A DNA stretch of 64,000 nucleotides, taken from the NCBI RefSeq assembly GCF_013391635.1, contig NZ_JACAWU010000001.1:558001-622000 (forward strand), given 5' to 3'. Of the stretch, positions 18,960 to 29,350 are shown piece after piece. Source of the stretch: Natronomonas gomsonensis. Its GTDB lineage: Archaea; Halobacteriota; Halobacteria; Halobacteriales; Haloarculaceae. The translations under genes and the position numbers were made by a program. The number at the start of each line of letters is the position of its first letter. Position 1 is the first letter of the stretch. The notes under the pieces were generated by a model. The model was given only the letters and a program-made list of their open reading frames with translations. It was not told the DNA's origin and made no database searches.

Positions 18960-19697
18960 ATGGACGACCTACACGGGACGGTCGGAACGTGGGTGTCGCT
19001 GACCGACCCCTCCGTCGCGGAAATCGCCGCCGGCGAGGCGTTCGATTTCGTCGTTGTCGACACCGAACACGCGCCGCTGGGGCTGGAAGCCGTCGCCGAC
19101 TGTCTGCGCGGTATCGACGCCACCGGAACCGCCGGCGTCGTCCGCACCCCCTGGAACGACCCCGTCCGCATCAAGCGACTGCTCGATTTGGGGCCCGATG
19201 GCCTGCTGGTGCCGATGGTCGAAAGCGCCGCCGAAGCACGGGGCGCCGTCGGCGCGACGCGGTACCCGCCGGAGGGTGACCGCGGCGTCGCCGCCGCCCG
19301 TGCCGCCGACTACGGCCGGAACTTCGAGTCCTACGTCCGCGAGGACCACCGCGACGTCTCGGTCATCGTCCAGATAGAGACCGAAACGGCCGTCGAGAAC
19401 GTCGCCGACATCGCCGCAGTCGACGGCGTCGACGCCCTGTTCGTCGGCCCGGCGGACCTCTCGGCGTCGCTGGGCGTCTTCGCGGAGTGGACCGACCCGG
19501 CGTTCCTCGGCGCTATCGAGACGGTCATCGACGCCGGCGAGGCGGCGGGCGTCCCCGTCGGAACGCTCGGGACGACCCCAGAACAGATTCAGGCTCTGGG
19601 GTCGCTCGGCTTCGATTACATGGTCGCCGGCGCCGACTTCACGCACCTCGTCGAGGGGCAGAGACGGTCCCTCGAGGCCGCCGAAGACGTGCTGTAG
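18960..19697 (+). CDS. HpcH/HpaI-family aldolase
   Basis: A 245-residue class II pyruvate-type aldolase of the HpcH/HpaI family, a TIM barrel using a divalent metal. Signature parts are FVVVDTEHAPLGLE near residue 30, GLLVPMVESAAEA, the metal-binding glutamate in VIVQIETETAVENV, and FVGPADLSASLGV. Family members cleave or form 2-keto-3-deoxy acids from pyruvate and an aldehyde. The natural substrate here is unknown; neighbours give no catabolic context. The 163 bases upstream show no other gene. Confidence 0.85.
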   Translation: MDDLHGTVGTWVSLTDPSVAEIAAGEAFDFVVVDTEHAPLGLEAVADCLRGIDATGTAGVVRTPWNDPVRIKRLLDLGPDGLLVPMVESAAEARGAVGATRYPPEGDRGVAAARAADYGRNFESYVREDHRDVSVIVQIETETAVENVADIAAVDGVDALFVGPADLSASLGVFAEWTDPAFLGAIETVIDAGEAAGVPVGTLGTTPEQIQALGSLGFDYMVAGADFTHLVEGQRRSLEAAEDVL

Positions 19698-19735
19698 CGG
19701 GTACATGACGGCGGTCGAACTGCCGGATTCCCGGG

Positions 19736-20314
19736 TTAGAATTCGGCTTCGACGGTGCCGTCTTCGTCGAGATAGACGATGCCGTCGAACAACTCCTTGA
19801 ACGCGGCCACGTCGGCGTCGTCGTGGACCTCCTCGGAGAGGTGGAACAGCCCGACAGCATCGTGTTCCTCGAGGAGTTCGAGGATTTCCTCGACGGCTTC
19901 GAGGGCGCGCTCTTCGTCGGCGTAGTACGCCATCTCGGTGATGGAGTCGAGGCTGACGCGCCGTTTCCCCTCGTTTTCGGCGAGGAACTCCCGTGTCGTC
20001 TCGACGATGCCCGCGAGGTCGTCCGGCGAGGAGACGTAGTGGACGCGGTCCGAGGAGCGCCGGGAGTAACCCCGCTCGACCGACAGCGTGTCGAGGATGT
20101 CCGCGCTCTTCTCGTCGACGCCGTAGTACTCCAGTTTCTGTTGGACCTCCCGGGCCGTCGTCCGCGTCGAGATGACGAGCAGTCGGTCGGTGTCGGTTTT
20201 CAGGAAGTCGGTGTCGATGCGGTCGGTCTCGCCGGTTGAGGGGTGGATGAGAAGGACGCCGGTGCCGCCCGGAATCGATTCCGGTGCGTTCTCGATGGCG
20301 AGTTCGTACTCCAT
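19736..20314 (-). CDS. HTR-like protein (RecA-superfamily-like, no P-loop)
   Basis: A 192-residue acidic protein (MEYELAIENAPESIPGGTGV, LLVISTRTTAREVQQKLEYY, RRVSLDSITEMAYYADEERA). Its overall pattern recalls RecA/KaiC-like folds, but the segment where a P-loop would lie (PGGTGVLLIHPS) lacks GKT/S. It matches what haloarchaeal annotations call HTR-like protein, a family of unknown function. The ATG at 20314 is favoured over a GTG two codons earlier, since ATTTAAG (minus strand) lies about 27 bases upstream. It is convergent with the aldolase gene. Confidence 0.6.
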   Translation of the reverse strand: MEYELAIENAPESIPGGTGVLLIHPSTGETDRIDTDFLKTDTDRLLVISTRTTAREVQQKLEYYGVDEKSADILDTLSVERGYSRRSSDRVHYVSSPDDLAGIVETTREFLAENEGKRRVSLDSITEMAYYADEERALEAVEEILELLEEHDAVGLFHLSEEVHDDADVAAFKELFDGIVYLDEDGTVEAEF

Positions 20315-20374
20315 ATCCACGTAGGCGGGCGGCGGCGTCTTAAATCCACAGCAGGCCGGACCTCGGTCAGTGGG

Positions 20375-21424
20375 TTATCGCGTCTCGGGGTCGAACTCGG
20401 TACGTTCCGAGACGAGGTCTCGCGGCGAGTCGGCATCGACGTGGACGTCCGAGTAGGCCGCGCGGTAGCGCTGGAGTTTGCGATAGAGGATATAGAGGAA
20501 CAGGCCGTCGTAGACGACGACGAACCCGAGGAACAACACCAGCACGGGAACGCCGGGGACGATGAGGCTGACGAGGACGGGGACGACGCCGACGAGGCTG
20601 TTGTACGTCGCATGAATGAACGCGGCGATGAGCAGTCCCTTGACGACGATGGGGCCGGCGTCGTCGGGGTTGAACTTCGCGAGACCGAGATAGTAGCCCG
20701 CAAACGCCGAGTAGATGACGTGACCCGGCCCGGCGAGGCCGCGGACGGCCGTAATCTGGCCACCGGCGTCGATGGTCTCGAAGAACTGACTCGCGAACCC
20801 GCCGGCGCTCTGGGCGAGTACCATCGCCGGCGTCTCGATGTTCTGGGTGATGTAGAGGACGTTCTCGATGGTGGCGAAGCCGAGGCCGGCGACGGCGCCG
20901 TACACCGCACCGTCGATGACCGAATCGAAGCGGTCGTCGCGGAAGGCGTACAGCCGCACCGCGAGCAGTTTCACCGTCTCCTCAATTGGACCGACGACGA
21001 GGAAATAAAAGAGGACGAACCCGACCAGCGGGAGCAGTTGGATGAACCCCAGCGCCGTGTTGACGAAGGCGGCGAAGCCGGCGAACAGAATCGAGAGGAC
21101 GAACGTCGCCGCCAAAAGTGTCGCCGGTTCGTCGGTCGTGATGTCGGTGCGATAGACGTACAGCGCGAGCAGTCCGGCCGGGATGACCGAGAGCCCGATT
21201 AACCCGAGAATAAAGGGGTTGTCGATGATGAGGGCGCCGGCACCGCCGCCCAGAATGAGCACCAAGACGAGCAGGCCGAGTGCGACGAGCGACGCCCGGC
21301 CCGCCTTGAGCGCGCCGCGATACGTGCTTATCGCCAGTCGGTCCAGTCCCGTGCGTGGTTCCCACGACGCGATGTCGTAGAGGTCACGCGACTCGTCGGC
21401 GCGCTCCTCGACCGGGTCGTTCAT
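20375..21424 (-). CDS. PrsW-family intramembrane metalloprotease
   Basis: A 349-residue membrane protein with about eight or nine hydrophobic spans. It carries the conserved PrsW/CPBP-like motifs: EETVK (in GPIEETVKLLAVR), FATIEN, and HATYN in the span FIHATYNSLVGVV. Bacterial PrsW starts the cleavage of an anti-sigma factor; archaea lack such anti-sigma factors, so its substrate here is unknown. The cytosolic N-terminus is short (MNDPVEERADESRDLYDIAS). It is divergent from the 124-residue unknown gene at 21522. Confidence 0.82.
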   Translation of the reverse strand: MNDPVEERADESRDLYDIASWEPRTGLDRLAISTYRGALKAGRASLVALGLLVLVLILGGGAGALIIDNPFILGLIGLSVIPAGLLALYVYRTDITTDEPATLLAATFVLSILFAGFAAFVNTALGFIQLLPLVGFVLFYFLVVGPIEETVKLLAVRLYAFRDDRFDSVIDGAVYGAVAGLGFATIENVLYITQNIETPAMVLAQSAGGFASQFFETIDAGGQITAVRGLAGPGHVIYSAFAGYYLGLAKFNPDDAGPIVVKGLLIAAFIHATYNSLVGVVPVLVSLIVPGVPVLVLFLGFVVVYDGLFLYILYRKLQRYRAAYSDVHVDADSPRDLVSERTEFDPETR

Positions 21425-21521
21425 ACCACGACGTATTGGGGAACCGTCGTAACGTTTTGGCTCTTCGGCGGCGCCGACGAAAAGCCGGGACGCTTTCGGT
21501 CCCCGCCCTCGAAGCCGGGGT

Positions 21522-21896
21522 ATGCACTTCGATCAGCGGACACAGCGGGCGCTTCGGGAGTTCGGTCTCTCTGCCGATGAGGTTCGCGAGGTCTCCGAGG
21601 CGGTCGTCGAGGCGACCGCCGAGGAGGCCGCGGCGCTCGAGGCGTTCTTCGAAGGTCTCGACACCGTTTACTCGGATATGGACCAGGCCCACTCGACTGC
21701 CGAGTTTCCCGAACACGGACTGGAGTACGTCGACTGTTACACCCACGCCGCCGACCTCCGCGGGTACGTGAAGTTCGAGGGCTGGGGCGTCCCCATCGAG
21801 GACGGACGGGTGTTGAGCGACGACGTCGTCGAGTTGTCGCTCGGGCCAACGGTCCACGACCGGGTGCGGTTCGCCGACGACCGCGACGACCTATGA
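21522..21896 (+). CDS. Unrecognised acidic protein, coupled to FAU-1 gene
   Basis: A 124-residue acidic protein (MHFDQRTQRALREFGLSADE, then ATAEEAAALEAFFEGLDTVY, and YVKFEGWGVPIEDGRVLSDD). It has no membrane span and no catalytic motif that I recognise. Its TGA overlaps the ATG of the FAU-1 gene (ATGA), so the two genes are translated from one message. This tight coupling suggests a shared role in RNA handling, which is inference only. Confidence 0.7.
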   Translation: MHFDQRTQRALREFGLSADEVREVSEAVVEATAEEAAALEAFFEGLDTVYSDMDQAHSTAEFPEHGLEYVDCYTHAADLRGYVKFEGWGVPIEDGRVLSDDVVELSLGPTVHDRVRFADDRDDL

Positions 21897-23263
21897 GAGT
21901 CCGGGTCCGCGGCATCTACACGACCGCGCTGACCGAACTGCTCCGCGAGGAGTGGGCTGTCGTACAGGCCTCCCCACCCATCCGCGAGCGGTTCGATGCG
22001 GACTTCGAGACCGACCCGGCCGACGCCACGGTCCGGACGACCGACGACAGACAGGGCATCGGAGTCAGCGGCGACGGCGACGCCGTCGAAGCACTCCAAG
22101 AGCGGTTGCTCGGCGTCGGCCGCGATGCCTTCGCCTTCGACGACCCGGCACCGAAGGGTGCCGTCTTCCGGGGCGTCGTCACGGAGACGCTGGGCTCCGG
22201 TGCGGTCGTCGATTTGGGCGAAACGGAAGGATTTCTCCCGTACGACCGCACCGACGGCTACGTCGAGGAGGGCGACAGCTATCGCCTACAGGTCGCGCGT
22301 GCGGAACCGCCGTGGACCGACTCGCGGCCGTCGCTGGCGACGGACCTCCGGGTTCCCGGCGGTCTCGTCGAACTGCGGCGCGGCAGCGGCGGGTCGATGA
22401 GCGAGACAGCGCGGATGGCCGACCTGCTCCCGGTCGACCCGCCGGAGGGGTGGACGCCGCGGTGGTCCCGAACCGCCGACGACGCCTCACTGGAGGCGAT
22501 GGGCGAGGCGCTACAGCGGGCGAGCGAGCGCGCCGAGACGGTGATGAAGGCGGTTGCGAACGCCGACAGCGACGAACCGGGGCGTATCGTCGCGCCCCGG
22601 GACGGCGCGTGGGTGTGGTTCGGTCGGGAGTGCCGCTTCGCCCTCGACGACCTCCGGTCGGCAGTCGAGACGACGATGCCCGGCCATCACCGCATCAAAG
22701 CCGGCGCAGACGACGCCAGCGCTGCGGTCGACTTCGCCGAAGCCGTCTGTGAGCCCTCGGGGGAGTTCCCCTTCGGCGTGACGACCCGACAGTTCGGCCC
22801 GCGTGAGGGCGACACCGTCGCCATCGGTCACGGCAAGCCGAGCGGTCGGACCATCGTGTTGGGTCGCGGCGAAGTGACCGACCTCGACAGCGAGGAAGGG
22901 TCGATTACCGTCGAACGGGAGATGACCGCCGGCGGCACGTACGACGCGTTGGGCGTCGAGCGCCGGTCGGGCGACGTGGCGACGACGACGTTCGTCGAGG
23001 GTCGGTGGTGGTACGCGACGGTGTATCGCGGCACCGATGGCGACCACCGCGGAACGTACGTCAACGTCTGTACGCCGGTCGAAATCTTCCCGGGAACGGT
23101 TCGGTACGTCGACTTGCACGTCGACGTGGTGAAACATCCGGACGGCGAGGTACGCCGCGTCGACGACGACGAACTCGACGAGGCGGTCGCCGCCGGAGAA
23201 GTGACCGAACCGCTCGCCGAGCGCGCCCGGCAGGTCGCGGGCTCCATCGAGAACGCGCTGTAG
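21893..23263 (+). CDS. FAU-1-like RNA-binding protein/ribonuclease (S1-like + DUF402)
   Basis: A 456-residue protein of the archaeal FAU-1 family, known for binding AU-rich RNA and related in part to RNase E/G. Residues about 85-130 form an S1/OB-like RNA-binding domain (GAVFRGVVTETLGSGAVVDL, EGFLPYDRTDGYVEEGD). The middle includes ITASK-like HHRIKAGADDASAAVDF. The C-terminal third is a DUF402 domain (TYVNVCTPVEIFPGTVRYVD, LHVDVVKHPDGEVRRVD). Length is normal. It overlaps the upstream 124-residue gene by four bases. Confidence 0.85.
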   Translation: MRVRVRGIYTTALTELLREEWAVVQASPPIRERFDADFETDPADATVRTTDDRQGIGVSGDGDAVEALQERLLGVGRDAFAFDDPAPKGAVFRGVVTETLGSGAVVDLGETEGFLPYDRTDGYVEEGDSYRLQVARAEPPWTDSRPSLATDLRVPGGLVELRRGSGGSMSETARMADLLPVDPPEGWTPRWSRTADDASLEAMGEALQRASERAETVMKAVANADSDEPGRIVAPRDGAWVWFGRECRFALDDLRSAVETTMPGHHRIKAGADDASAAVDFAEAVCEPSGEFPFGVTTRQFGPREGDTVAIGHGKPSGRTIVLGRGEVTDLDSEEGSITVEREMTAGGTYDALGVERRSGDVATTTFVEGRWWYATVYRGTDGDHRGTYVNVCTPVEIFPGTVRYVDLHVDVVKHPDGEVRRVDDDELDEAVAAGEVTEPLAERARQVAGSIENAL

Positions 23264-23266
23264 GCG

Positions 23267-24607
23267 TCACTCCCGGCGCAAGCGTCGGGCCACCGCCGCA
23301 GCGCCGACGCCGACGGCCCCTGCCAGCAAGCCCAGCCCCGACCCGTCGCCGGCCGTCTCGGGGGTGGGAGTGGCGTCGGGGTCGGCTGGGTCCGGGAACG
23401 TGTAGACGGCCGCCGCGGATTCGGGGTCGTCGGCGGAGGGGTCGCGCCAACTGCTGGCGACGACGCAGTCGGGGCCGCGCTGGGCGGTCCAGAACTGCGT
23501 CGTCTCCGTCTCTCGCCAGTGGGCCACCTCGCGGGGGTCGGCGGGGTCGCTCACGTCGTGGACGCGCACGCCGCCGCGGTACCACGAGGTGTAGAGGCGG
23601 TCGTCGACGAACTCGAAGTTGTGGGCAGTGGTCCAGACACCGCTGAAGGTGGCGTCTTCGGTCGGCAGCGCCTCGATTCGGGACAGTCGTTCGCCGGCCT
23701 CGGCGTCCCACAGTTCGACGCCGCCGAGTTCGCTGGTCGACGCGTTGGCATCGGTCGCCCACGCCTCCTCGTTGACCGCGAAGAGCCGTCCGTCGCCGCC
23801 GCGCTGTGGCATGGCGAAGTGGTCGTTGCCCGGCAGGGTGAGCAGCGCCTCCCGGCGGTCGCCCCTCGTCTCGATGTCGGCCTGTTCGGCCGGGTCGAGA
23901 CCACGGACGTTCGTCACCGGGGTCGGGTCGGCGGGGTCGCTCACGTCGAGGAGCCACGTTCCGGCGTTCCACAGCGCACAGTAGGCGATGCCGTCTTCGA
24001 CCCACACGTCGTGGAACTCCCGGAGACGGTGGTCGACCTCGCTCCACCGCTCCTCGGCATCGACGACCGACCAGCGACCCAGTTCCGTACCCGAGTCGAT
24101 GTCGACGCAGACCAGCGGGTTCCCCTCGCCGTCGTTGCCACAGAGGAACAGCGTCTCGCCGTCGGTGTCGAGGTTGTGGTGGTAGAACTCCGTCTCGTGG
24201 GTGAGCACTTTCTCTGGGGATTCGGGGTCGGAGATATCGAAGACGACGGCGGCGTAGGGAACGCCGTTTCGGGGGTGGGCTGGGCCGGCGAGAGCGTAGT
24301 AGTCGCCCCCCAACTTCCCGTCCTGAATCCCCGCCATCGGACCGTCGGAGTGGTCGGCGAGGAGGCCGCGCCGTTCGGCCAGAACGACCGGGTCGGTGGG
24401 GTCGCTCACGTCGACGGTGGCGAAGCCGTCGGTCACCGCAACGTAGGCGACTCCGTCGTCGACGACGAGTTCCTTCGCACCCGGCAGTTCGAGACGGCCG
24501 AGCGGGTCGAATCCATCGGCGGCCGCGGCCGACGCGGAGAATCCGCCGAACAACCCCGTCGCTGTCAGCACCGACCCGCCGGCACGAAGCGCCTCACGTC
24601 GTCGCAT
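23267..24607 (-). CDS. Exported LVIVD-repeat beta-propeller protein
   Basis: A 446-residue secreted protein. The N-terminus MRRREALRAGGSVLTATGLF with a hydrophobic core and alanine-rich cleavage region is a likely Tat-type signal peptide. The body consists of LVIVD-like repeats marked by DVSDPTDPV, DISDPESPEK, DVSDPADPTPV and DVSDPADPREV, which build a beta-propeller. The C-terminus (PTPETAGDGSG, then a hydrophobic stretch and RRLRRE) resembles a PGF-CTERM-style surface anchor. No enzyme activity is predicted. The ATG at 24607 is chosen since the signal peptide begins there, although the frame extends further upstream. Confidence 0.82.
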   Translation of the reverse strand: MRRREALRAGGSVLTATGLFGGFSASAAAADGFDPLGRLELPGAKELVVDDGVAYVAVTDGFATVDVSDPTDPVVLAERRGLLADHSDGPMAGIQDGKLGGDYYALAGPAHPRNGVPYAAVVFDISDPESPEKVLTHETEFYHHNLDTDGETLFLCGNDGEGNPLVCVDIDSGTELGRWSVVDAEERWSEVDHRLREFHDVWVEDGIAYCALWNAGTWLLDVSDPADPTPVTNVRGLDPAEQADIETRGDRREALLTLPGNDHFAMPQRGGDGRLFAVNEEAWATDANASTSELGGVELWDAEAGERLSRIEALPTEDATFSGVWTTAHNFEFVDDRLYTSWYRGGVRVHDVSDPADPREVAHWRETETTQFWTAQRGPDCVVASSWRDPSADDPESAAAVYTFPDPADPDATPTPETAGDGSGLGLLAGAVGVGAAAVARRLRRE

Positions 24608-24686
24608 TGCACGCCGTAGGGCCGTCGGCAGCGTATGGGTTTCGGCCGCCACCGAAGCTAAGTTCTGGTAGTTGGTAGCAATACAC

Positions 24687-25088
24687 ATGGACGAACCGAA
24701 CCTCACGGAGACGGAACTGCACGCCATCCACAGCGTCGAGTTGGGTCTGGAGTGGCTCCACCGCGCCCACGGCGCGCTCGTGGCGTTTCACCACAAGACG
24801 GGCCACGCGATGGACCACCTCGCGGCCGCGGAGGAGGCCTTTCGGGAGGCAGGCCACGACGACCTCGCCGATACCCTCCGCGACGAGTTGCTGCCGCGCG
24901 GCGTCGTCCCCCGCGAGGACGGACCGGGACGGTGGACGTACGAGGTGTTGGAGGCGTTCGAGACGGGCGTGTACGCCGACGCGCGGGCGTTCGAAGGCGA
25001 GGCACGGGCGTCGGTGACCGATGGCGTCCGCCACGCCGCCGAGCGCCGCCAGCAGAAACGATGGCGCTCCCGCGCCGAGAAGTTCTGA
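24687..25088 (+). CDS. Unrecognised helical protein, divergent from LVIVD gene
   Basis: A 133-residue protein (MDEPNLTETELHAIHSVELG, RAHGALVAFHHKTGHAMDHL, ending RRQQKRWRSRAEKF). It is histidine-rich in residues 5-45 and predicted helical, perhaps a small bundle; the histidines may bind metal, but I know no family. The ATG at 24687 is preferred over the GTG five codons earlier. It shares an 80-base divergent promoter region with the LVIVD-repeat gene. Confidence 0.65.
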   Translation: MDEPNLTETELHAIHSVELGLEWLHRAHGALVAFHHKTGHAMDHLAAAEEAFREAGHDDLADTLRDELLPRGVVPREDGPGRWTYEVLEAFETGVYADARAFEGEARASVTDGVRHAAERRQQKRWRSRAEKF

Positions 25089-25274
25089 GGGTGCCGCCCC
25101 GACAGGTACGCGCCGGTACGCTCGGCGACAGCGTCGTTCACGAGAACCGAAGTCCGACAGCGGCGAGAACGTCGAAATCGACGGCAAATGGCTGCCGGAA
25201 ACCGTCCGAATGCCCGCAGACAGGACCCGAAATGCACCATAGATTGATACGTTTTAGGCTGAAAGAAACACCGG

Positions 25275-26291
25275 ATGGACCCGCCGTTGGATGACCGAGG
25301 TCAGCTGCTCGTCGTCGTTGCGCTGCTCGTCGCGGCGACGTTCGTCGCGCTCGCACTCGTTCTCAACTCCGCAATCTTCGCCGAGAACCTCTCCTCGCGG
25401 GAGACGACAGATTCGGAGGCCGCCACCGCCTACGCCGCCGACGCGAATCGAACGGTAGCCCAGGCGGCCACCCGGACCGCCGACGCGGAGGTCGCGACCG
25501 CCGACGGCGCCCGCGCGGTGTTCGACGGCATCGTCGACGACTGGGCGCGGAGTCGGTCGGCCACCGCGGCCGAACGGGGAGCGTCGGCCGACCTCCAGCG
25601 GACGGCCCACGTCGGGTGGCGACTCGAACAGGCCGCCGACCGCGAGTACATGCCGGAAAGCGAGACGACGACGGCCGACTGGACCGTCGCCGAGGACGCA
25701 TCAAACGTCTCGACGATGCGGTTCGAGGCCGACACCTCGAGTCTCTACGACGCCACGCTGTCGTTCAACGACACCGACGAGCGGGCGTTCCGGGTCGTCG
25801 TCGACGACGGCACCGACACCTGGACGATGTACCTGTTCCGCGAGGGCGGAACCGACGACCGGTTTGTCGTCCACGTCGGCGACCCGAGCGGCTTCGACGA
25901 CCTCACGGATTTGCTCAATAGTTCCTCAAGTTGCGACGTGGTCGCCGACCGGGCAGCGGTCGACCTGCGGGACCACACGCTCGCCGGCAACGGTTGCCCG
26001 GCGCTGGATTTCGCCGACGACCTCGACGGTCCGGTCTCGATTCGATACGAGAACGCATACAATTCGACGCTCGACGAGAGTCGCATCGTCGGCAGCTACG
26101 ACATCGTCGTCAACGGCACCGTCGCCACGAACGCCACCGGCCACCCCCAAAACTTCACGGCGCCCGGCGGAACCGACCCGACCGCACAGGCGGTCGTCTA
26201 CAGCGTGAACTACCGGACGGTCTACGAGCGCGAGGAGATTCGGAACGTCCGAAACGGGCGGTATGCACCGCGGGAAGAGGCGTACCCCTAG
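25275..26291 (+). CDS. DUF7261-like protein with pilin-like N-terminus
   Basis: A 338-residue protein. After a short polar start (MDPPLDDRGQ), residues 10-30 form one hydrophobic span (LLVVVALLVAATFVALALVL), followed by a long extracellular-type region rich in Asp, Thr and Asn with several N-x-S/T sequons (NRT, NDT, NGT, NAT, NFT). It matches the haloarchaeal DUF7261 pattern, usually found with other single-span proteins in pilus-like clusters; here it stands alone. Export and anchoring by the N-terminal span is likely. The preceding 186 bases hold no gene that I can see. Confidence 0.65.
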   Translation: MDPPLDDRGQLLVVVALLVAATFVALALVLNSAIFAENLSSRETTDSEAATAYAADANRTVAQAATRTADAEVATADGARAVFDGIVDDWARSRSATAAERGASADLQRTAHVGWRLEQAADREYMPESETTTADWTVAEDASNVSTMRFEADTSSLYDATLSFNDTDERAFRVVVDDGTDTWTMYLFREGGTDDRFVVHVGDPSGFDDLTDLLNSSSSCDVVADRAAVDLRDHTLAGNGCPALDFADDLDGPVSIRYENAYNSTLDESRIVGSYDIVVNGTVATNATGHPQNFTAPGGTDPTAQAVVYSVNYRTVYEREEIRNVRNGRYAPREEAYP

Positions 26292-26358
26292 CCGCACTCG
26301 ACCGGTGACGTAGCCGCAACCGACAGGGTTTCACCCCGCCAGTTCGTGCCTTTTCGCA

Positions 26359-29292
26359 ATGACCGACGACATCGTCGTCCGTGGTGCCTCCGAGCACAAC
26401 CTGAAGGACATCGACGTGTCCATCCCCCGCGAGGAGTTCACCGTCGTCACCGGCCTCTCGGGGTCGGGGAAGTCGTCGCTCGCCTTCGAAACCGTCTACG
26501 CCGAGGGCCAGCGCCGCTACATCGAATCGCTGTCCGCGTACGCCCGCAACTTCCTCGGCCAGATGGACAAACCGCAGGTCGAGAACGTCGAGGGACTGTC
26601 GCCCGCCATCTCCATCGACCAGAAGAACGCCGCCAACAACCCCCGTTCGACGGTCGGCACCGTCACCGAACTCCACGACTACCTCCGCCTTCTCTATGCG
26701 CGCGTCGGCACGCCCCACTGTCCCGAGTGCGGCCGTGAGGTCGGCGAACAGTCCGCCCAGCAGATGGTTCGGCGGCTGCTGGAGTTGCCCGAAGGCACGC
26801 GTGCGAAGTTGTGTGCGCCGGTCGTCCGCGACCAGAAGGGCGCCTTCGAGGACCTCTTCGACGAACTCGTCGCCGAGGGCTACACCCGCATCGAGGTCGA
26901 CGGCGAGGAGTACGACCTCTCGGTCGAGCGGCCGGACCTCGACGAGAACTACGACCACACCGTCGACGTGGTCGTCGACCGCGTGAAACTGAGCGACGAC
27001 GCTCGCTCCCGGGTCACCGACTCCGTCGAGACGGCCCTGGAGGAGGCCGACGGCCTGCTGAAAGTCGTGCTTCCTGACCCGCCGGAAGGCGTCGATGTCG
27101 GCTCCGAGACTCGAAGCACCGGCGACCTCGCAGGAGACGGCGACGACCGCCTCGTCGTCGAGTTTTCCGAGGAGTTGGCCTGCACCCACTGCGGCATCGA
27201 CCTCCCGGAAATCGAGACGCGCTCGTTCTCGTTCAACTCCCCGCACGGCGCCTGCCCGGACTGTGAGGGCATCGGCGAGACGAAGGAGGTCGACGAGGAA
27301 CTCGTCGTCAAAGACCCCTCGAAACCCATCAAGGACGTCTTCGAGCCCTGGAGCTACAACCGCTCGTACTACCGGACGCGCCTCGACAGCGTCGCCGCCC
27401 ACTTCGGCGTGAGCGTCGACACGCCGTTCGAGGAACTCGATGAGGACGTACGGCGGCAGTTCCTCTACGGCACCGACGAGGAGGTCGTCTTCGAGCGGCA
27501 GACGAAAAACGGCACCCGACGGAAGGAGAAGCGCTTCGAGGGAGTCATCCCGAACCTCGACCGCCGCTACATCGAGACGGACTCGGAGGGAACCCGCGAG
27601 CACATCGAGAAGTACATGGCGACGACGACGTGTCCGGCCTGCGACGGGACGCGTCTGAAACCCGAATCCCGGGCCGTCCTCGTCGACGGCACCTCGATTA
27701 CGGAAGTCAACCGGCTGTCCATCGGCGACGCCCTGGAACACTTCGAGAGCCTCAACGCGAACCTCGATTCGCGGGAGCAGAAAATCGCCGAGGAGATTCT
27801 CAAGGAGATTCGCGAACGCCTCGGCTTCATGGACGAGGTCGGCCTCGAGTACCTGACGCTCGACCGGGAGGCCTCGACGCTGTCGGGCGGCGAGAGCCAG
27901 CGCATCCGGCTTGCGACACAGGTCGGCTCCGGACTGGTCGGCGTGCTGTACGTACTCGACGAACCCTCAATCGGCCTCCATCAGCGGGACAACGACAAAC
28001 TGCTGGACACGCTCGAAGGCCTCCGCGATTTGGGCAACACGCTCGTCGTCGTCGAACACGACGAGGAGACGATGTGGCGCGCCGACAACGTCATCGACAT
28101 GGGGCCGGGCCCCGGCAAACGGGGCGGCGAAGTCGTCGCGAACGGCGACGTAGAGGACGTGATGGCCGCCGACCGCTCGGTCACCGGCGACTACCTCGCC
28201 GGCCGGCGGTCGATTCCGGTTCCGGAAGAGCGCCGAGAGGCCGACGGCTACCTCACCGTCCGAGGCGCGCGCCAGCACAACCTCCGTGACCTCGACGTAT
28301 CCTTCCCGTTGGGGTGCTTTACGGCGATTACGGGCGTCTCCGGGTCGGGGAAGTCGACGCTGCTCCACGAAATCCTCTACAAGGGCCTGGTCCGGCGGAT
28401 GAACGACACCGACGTGAACCCCGGCGACCACGACGACATCGAGGGCATCGACCAAATCGAGACGGTTCGGCTCATCGACCAGTCGCCCATCGGCCGGACA
28501 CCCCGCTCGAATCCGGCGACGTACACCGGCGTCTTCGACCACATCCGAGAGTTGTTCGCGGAGACGAAACTGTCGAAACAGCGCGGCTACAAGAAGGGCC
28601 GCTTCTCGTTCAACGTCAAGGGCGGCCGCTGTGAGTCCTGTGGCGGGCAGGGCACCGTCAAGATTGACATGAACTTCCTCTCGGACGTGTACGTCCCCTG
28701 CGAGGAGTGCGACGGGGCCCGCTACAACGACGAGACGCTGGAGGTTACCTACAAGGACGCCACCATCTCGGACGTACTCGACATGGAGGTCGACGAGGCC
28801 TACGACTTCTTCGAGGGCCACCCCGGCATCCGCCGACGCCTCCAACTCCTGAAGGACGTGGGGTTGGGCTACATGCGCCTCGGCCAGCCGTCGACGACGC
28901 TGTCGGGTGGGGAAGCCCAGCGCGTGAAACTCGCCGAGGAACTCGGCAAGAAGGACTCCGGCGAGGCGCTGTACCTGCTGGACGAGCCGACGACGGGCCT
29001 CCACAGCGAGGACGAACGAAAGCTCATCGAGGTGCTGCATCGACTCACCGACGACGGCAACACGGTCGTCGTCGTCGAACACGAACTCGACCTCGTGAAG
29101 AACGCCGACAACATCGTCGACCTGGGACCGGAGGGCGGCGAGAAGGGCGGCGACCTCGTCGCCGAGGGAACCCCCGAATCGGTCGCACGCGTCGAGGACT
29201 CCCACACCGGTCGGTACCTCCGCGACCACCTGCCCGCGGTCGAGTTGGACGGGCCACGCGCCGGTCGCTCGCCCGCAGCCGGCGACGACTGA
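26359..29292 (+). CDS. uvrA: Excinuclease ABC subunit A
   Basis: A 977-residue UvrA, the damage-sensing ATPase of bacterial-type nucleotide excision repair. It has two ABC modules: Walker [11 protein letters not shown] near residue 35, signature [14 protein letters not shown]; and [13 protein letters not shown] with signature [15 protein letters not shown]. Zinc-binding cysteines are seen in [28 protein letters not shown], and CESCGGQGT with CEECDGARY. It is full length with no intein. uvrB lies 23 kb away on the other strand, so the two are not in one operon. Haloarchaea use UvrABC. Confidence 0.97.
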   Translation: MTDDIVVRGASEHNLKDIDVSIPREEFTVVTGLSGSGKSSLAFETVYAEGQRRYIESLSAYARNFLGQMDKPQVENVEGLSPAISIDQKNAANNPRSTVGTVTELHDYLRLLYARVGTPHCPECGREVGEQSAQQMVRRLLELPEGTRAKLCAPVVRDQKGAFEDLFDELVAEGYTRIEVDGEEYDLSVERPDLDENYDHTVDVVVDRVKLSDDARSRVTDSVETALEEADGLLKVVLPDPPEGVDVGSETRSTGDLAGDGDDRLVVEFSEELACTHCGIDLPEIETRSFSFNSPHGACPDCEGIGETKEVDEELVVKDPSKPIKDVFEPWSYNRSYYRTRLDSVAAHFGVSVDTPFEELDEDVRRQFLYGTDEEVVFERQTKNGTRRKEKRFEGVIPNLDRRYIETDSEGTREHIEKYMATTTCPACDGTRLKPESRAVLVDGTSITEVNRLSIGDALEHFESLNANLDSREQKIAEEILKEIRERLGFMDEVGLEYLTLDREASTLSGGESQRIRLATQVGSGLVGVLYVLDEPSIGLHQRDNDKLLDTLEGLRDLGNTLVVVEHDEETMWRADNVIDMGPGPGKRGGEVVANGDVEDVMAADRSVTGDYLAGRRSIPVPEERREADGYLTVRGARQHNLRDLDVSFPLGCFTAITGVSGSGKSTLLHEILYKGLVRRMNDTDVNPGDHDDIEGIDQIETVRLIDQSPIGRTPRSNPATYTGVFDHIRELFAETKLSKQRGYKKGRFSFNVKGGRCESCGGQGTVKIDMNFLSDVYVPCEECDGARYNDETLEVTYKDATISDVLDMEVDEAYDFFEGHPGIRRRLQLLKDVGLGYMRLGQPSTTLSGGEAQRVKLAEELGKKDSGEALYLLDEPTTGLHSEDERKLIEVLHRLTDDGNTVVVVEHELDLVKNADNIVDLGPEGGEKGGDLVAEGTPESVARVEDSHTGRYLRDHLPAVELDGPRAGRSPAAGDD

Positions 29293-29350
29293 GCGCCGGC
29301 CCCCCGCGTTCCTACGTGGGTTCAAGTGTCGTCGTCCCCTACACTAGAGC

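Noticed and set aside
26155-27741. A 528-residue minus-strand frame opposite uvrA
   Set aside because: It mirrors the uvrA reading frame, has no family features and no start context; uvrA is unmistakable on the plus strand.
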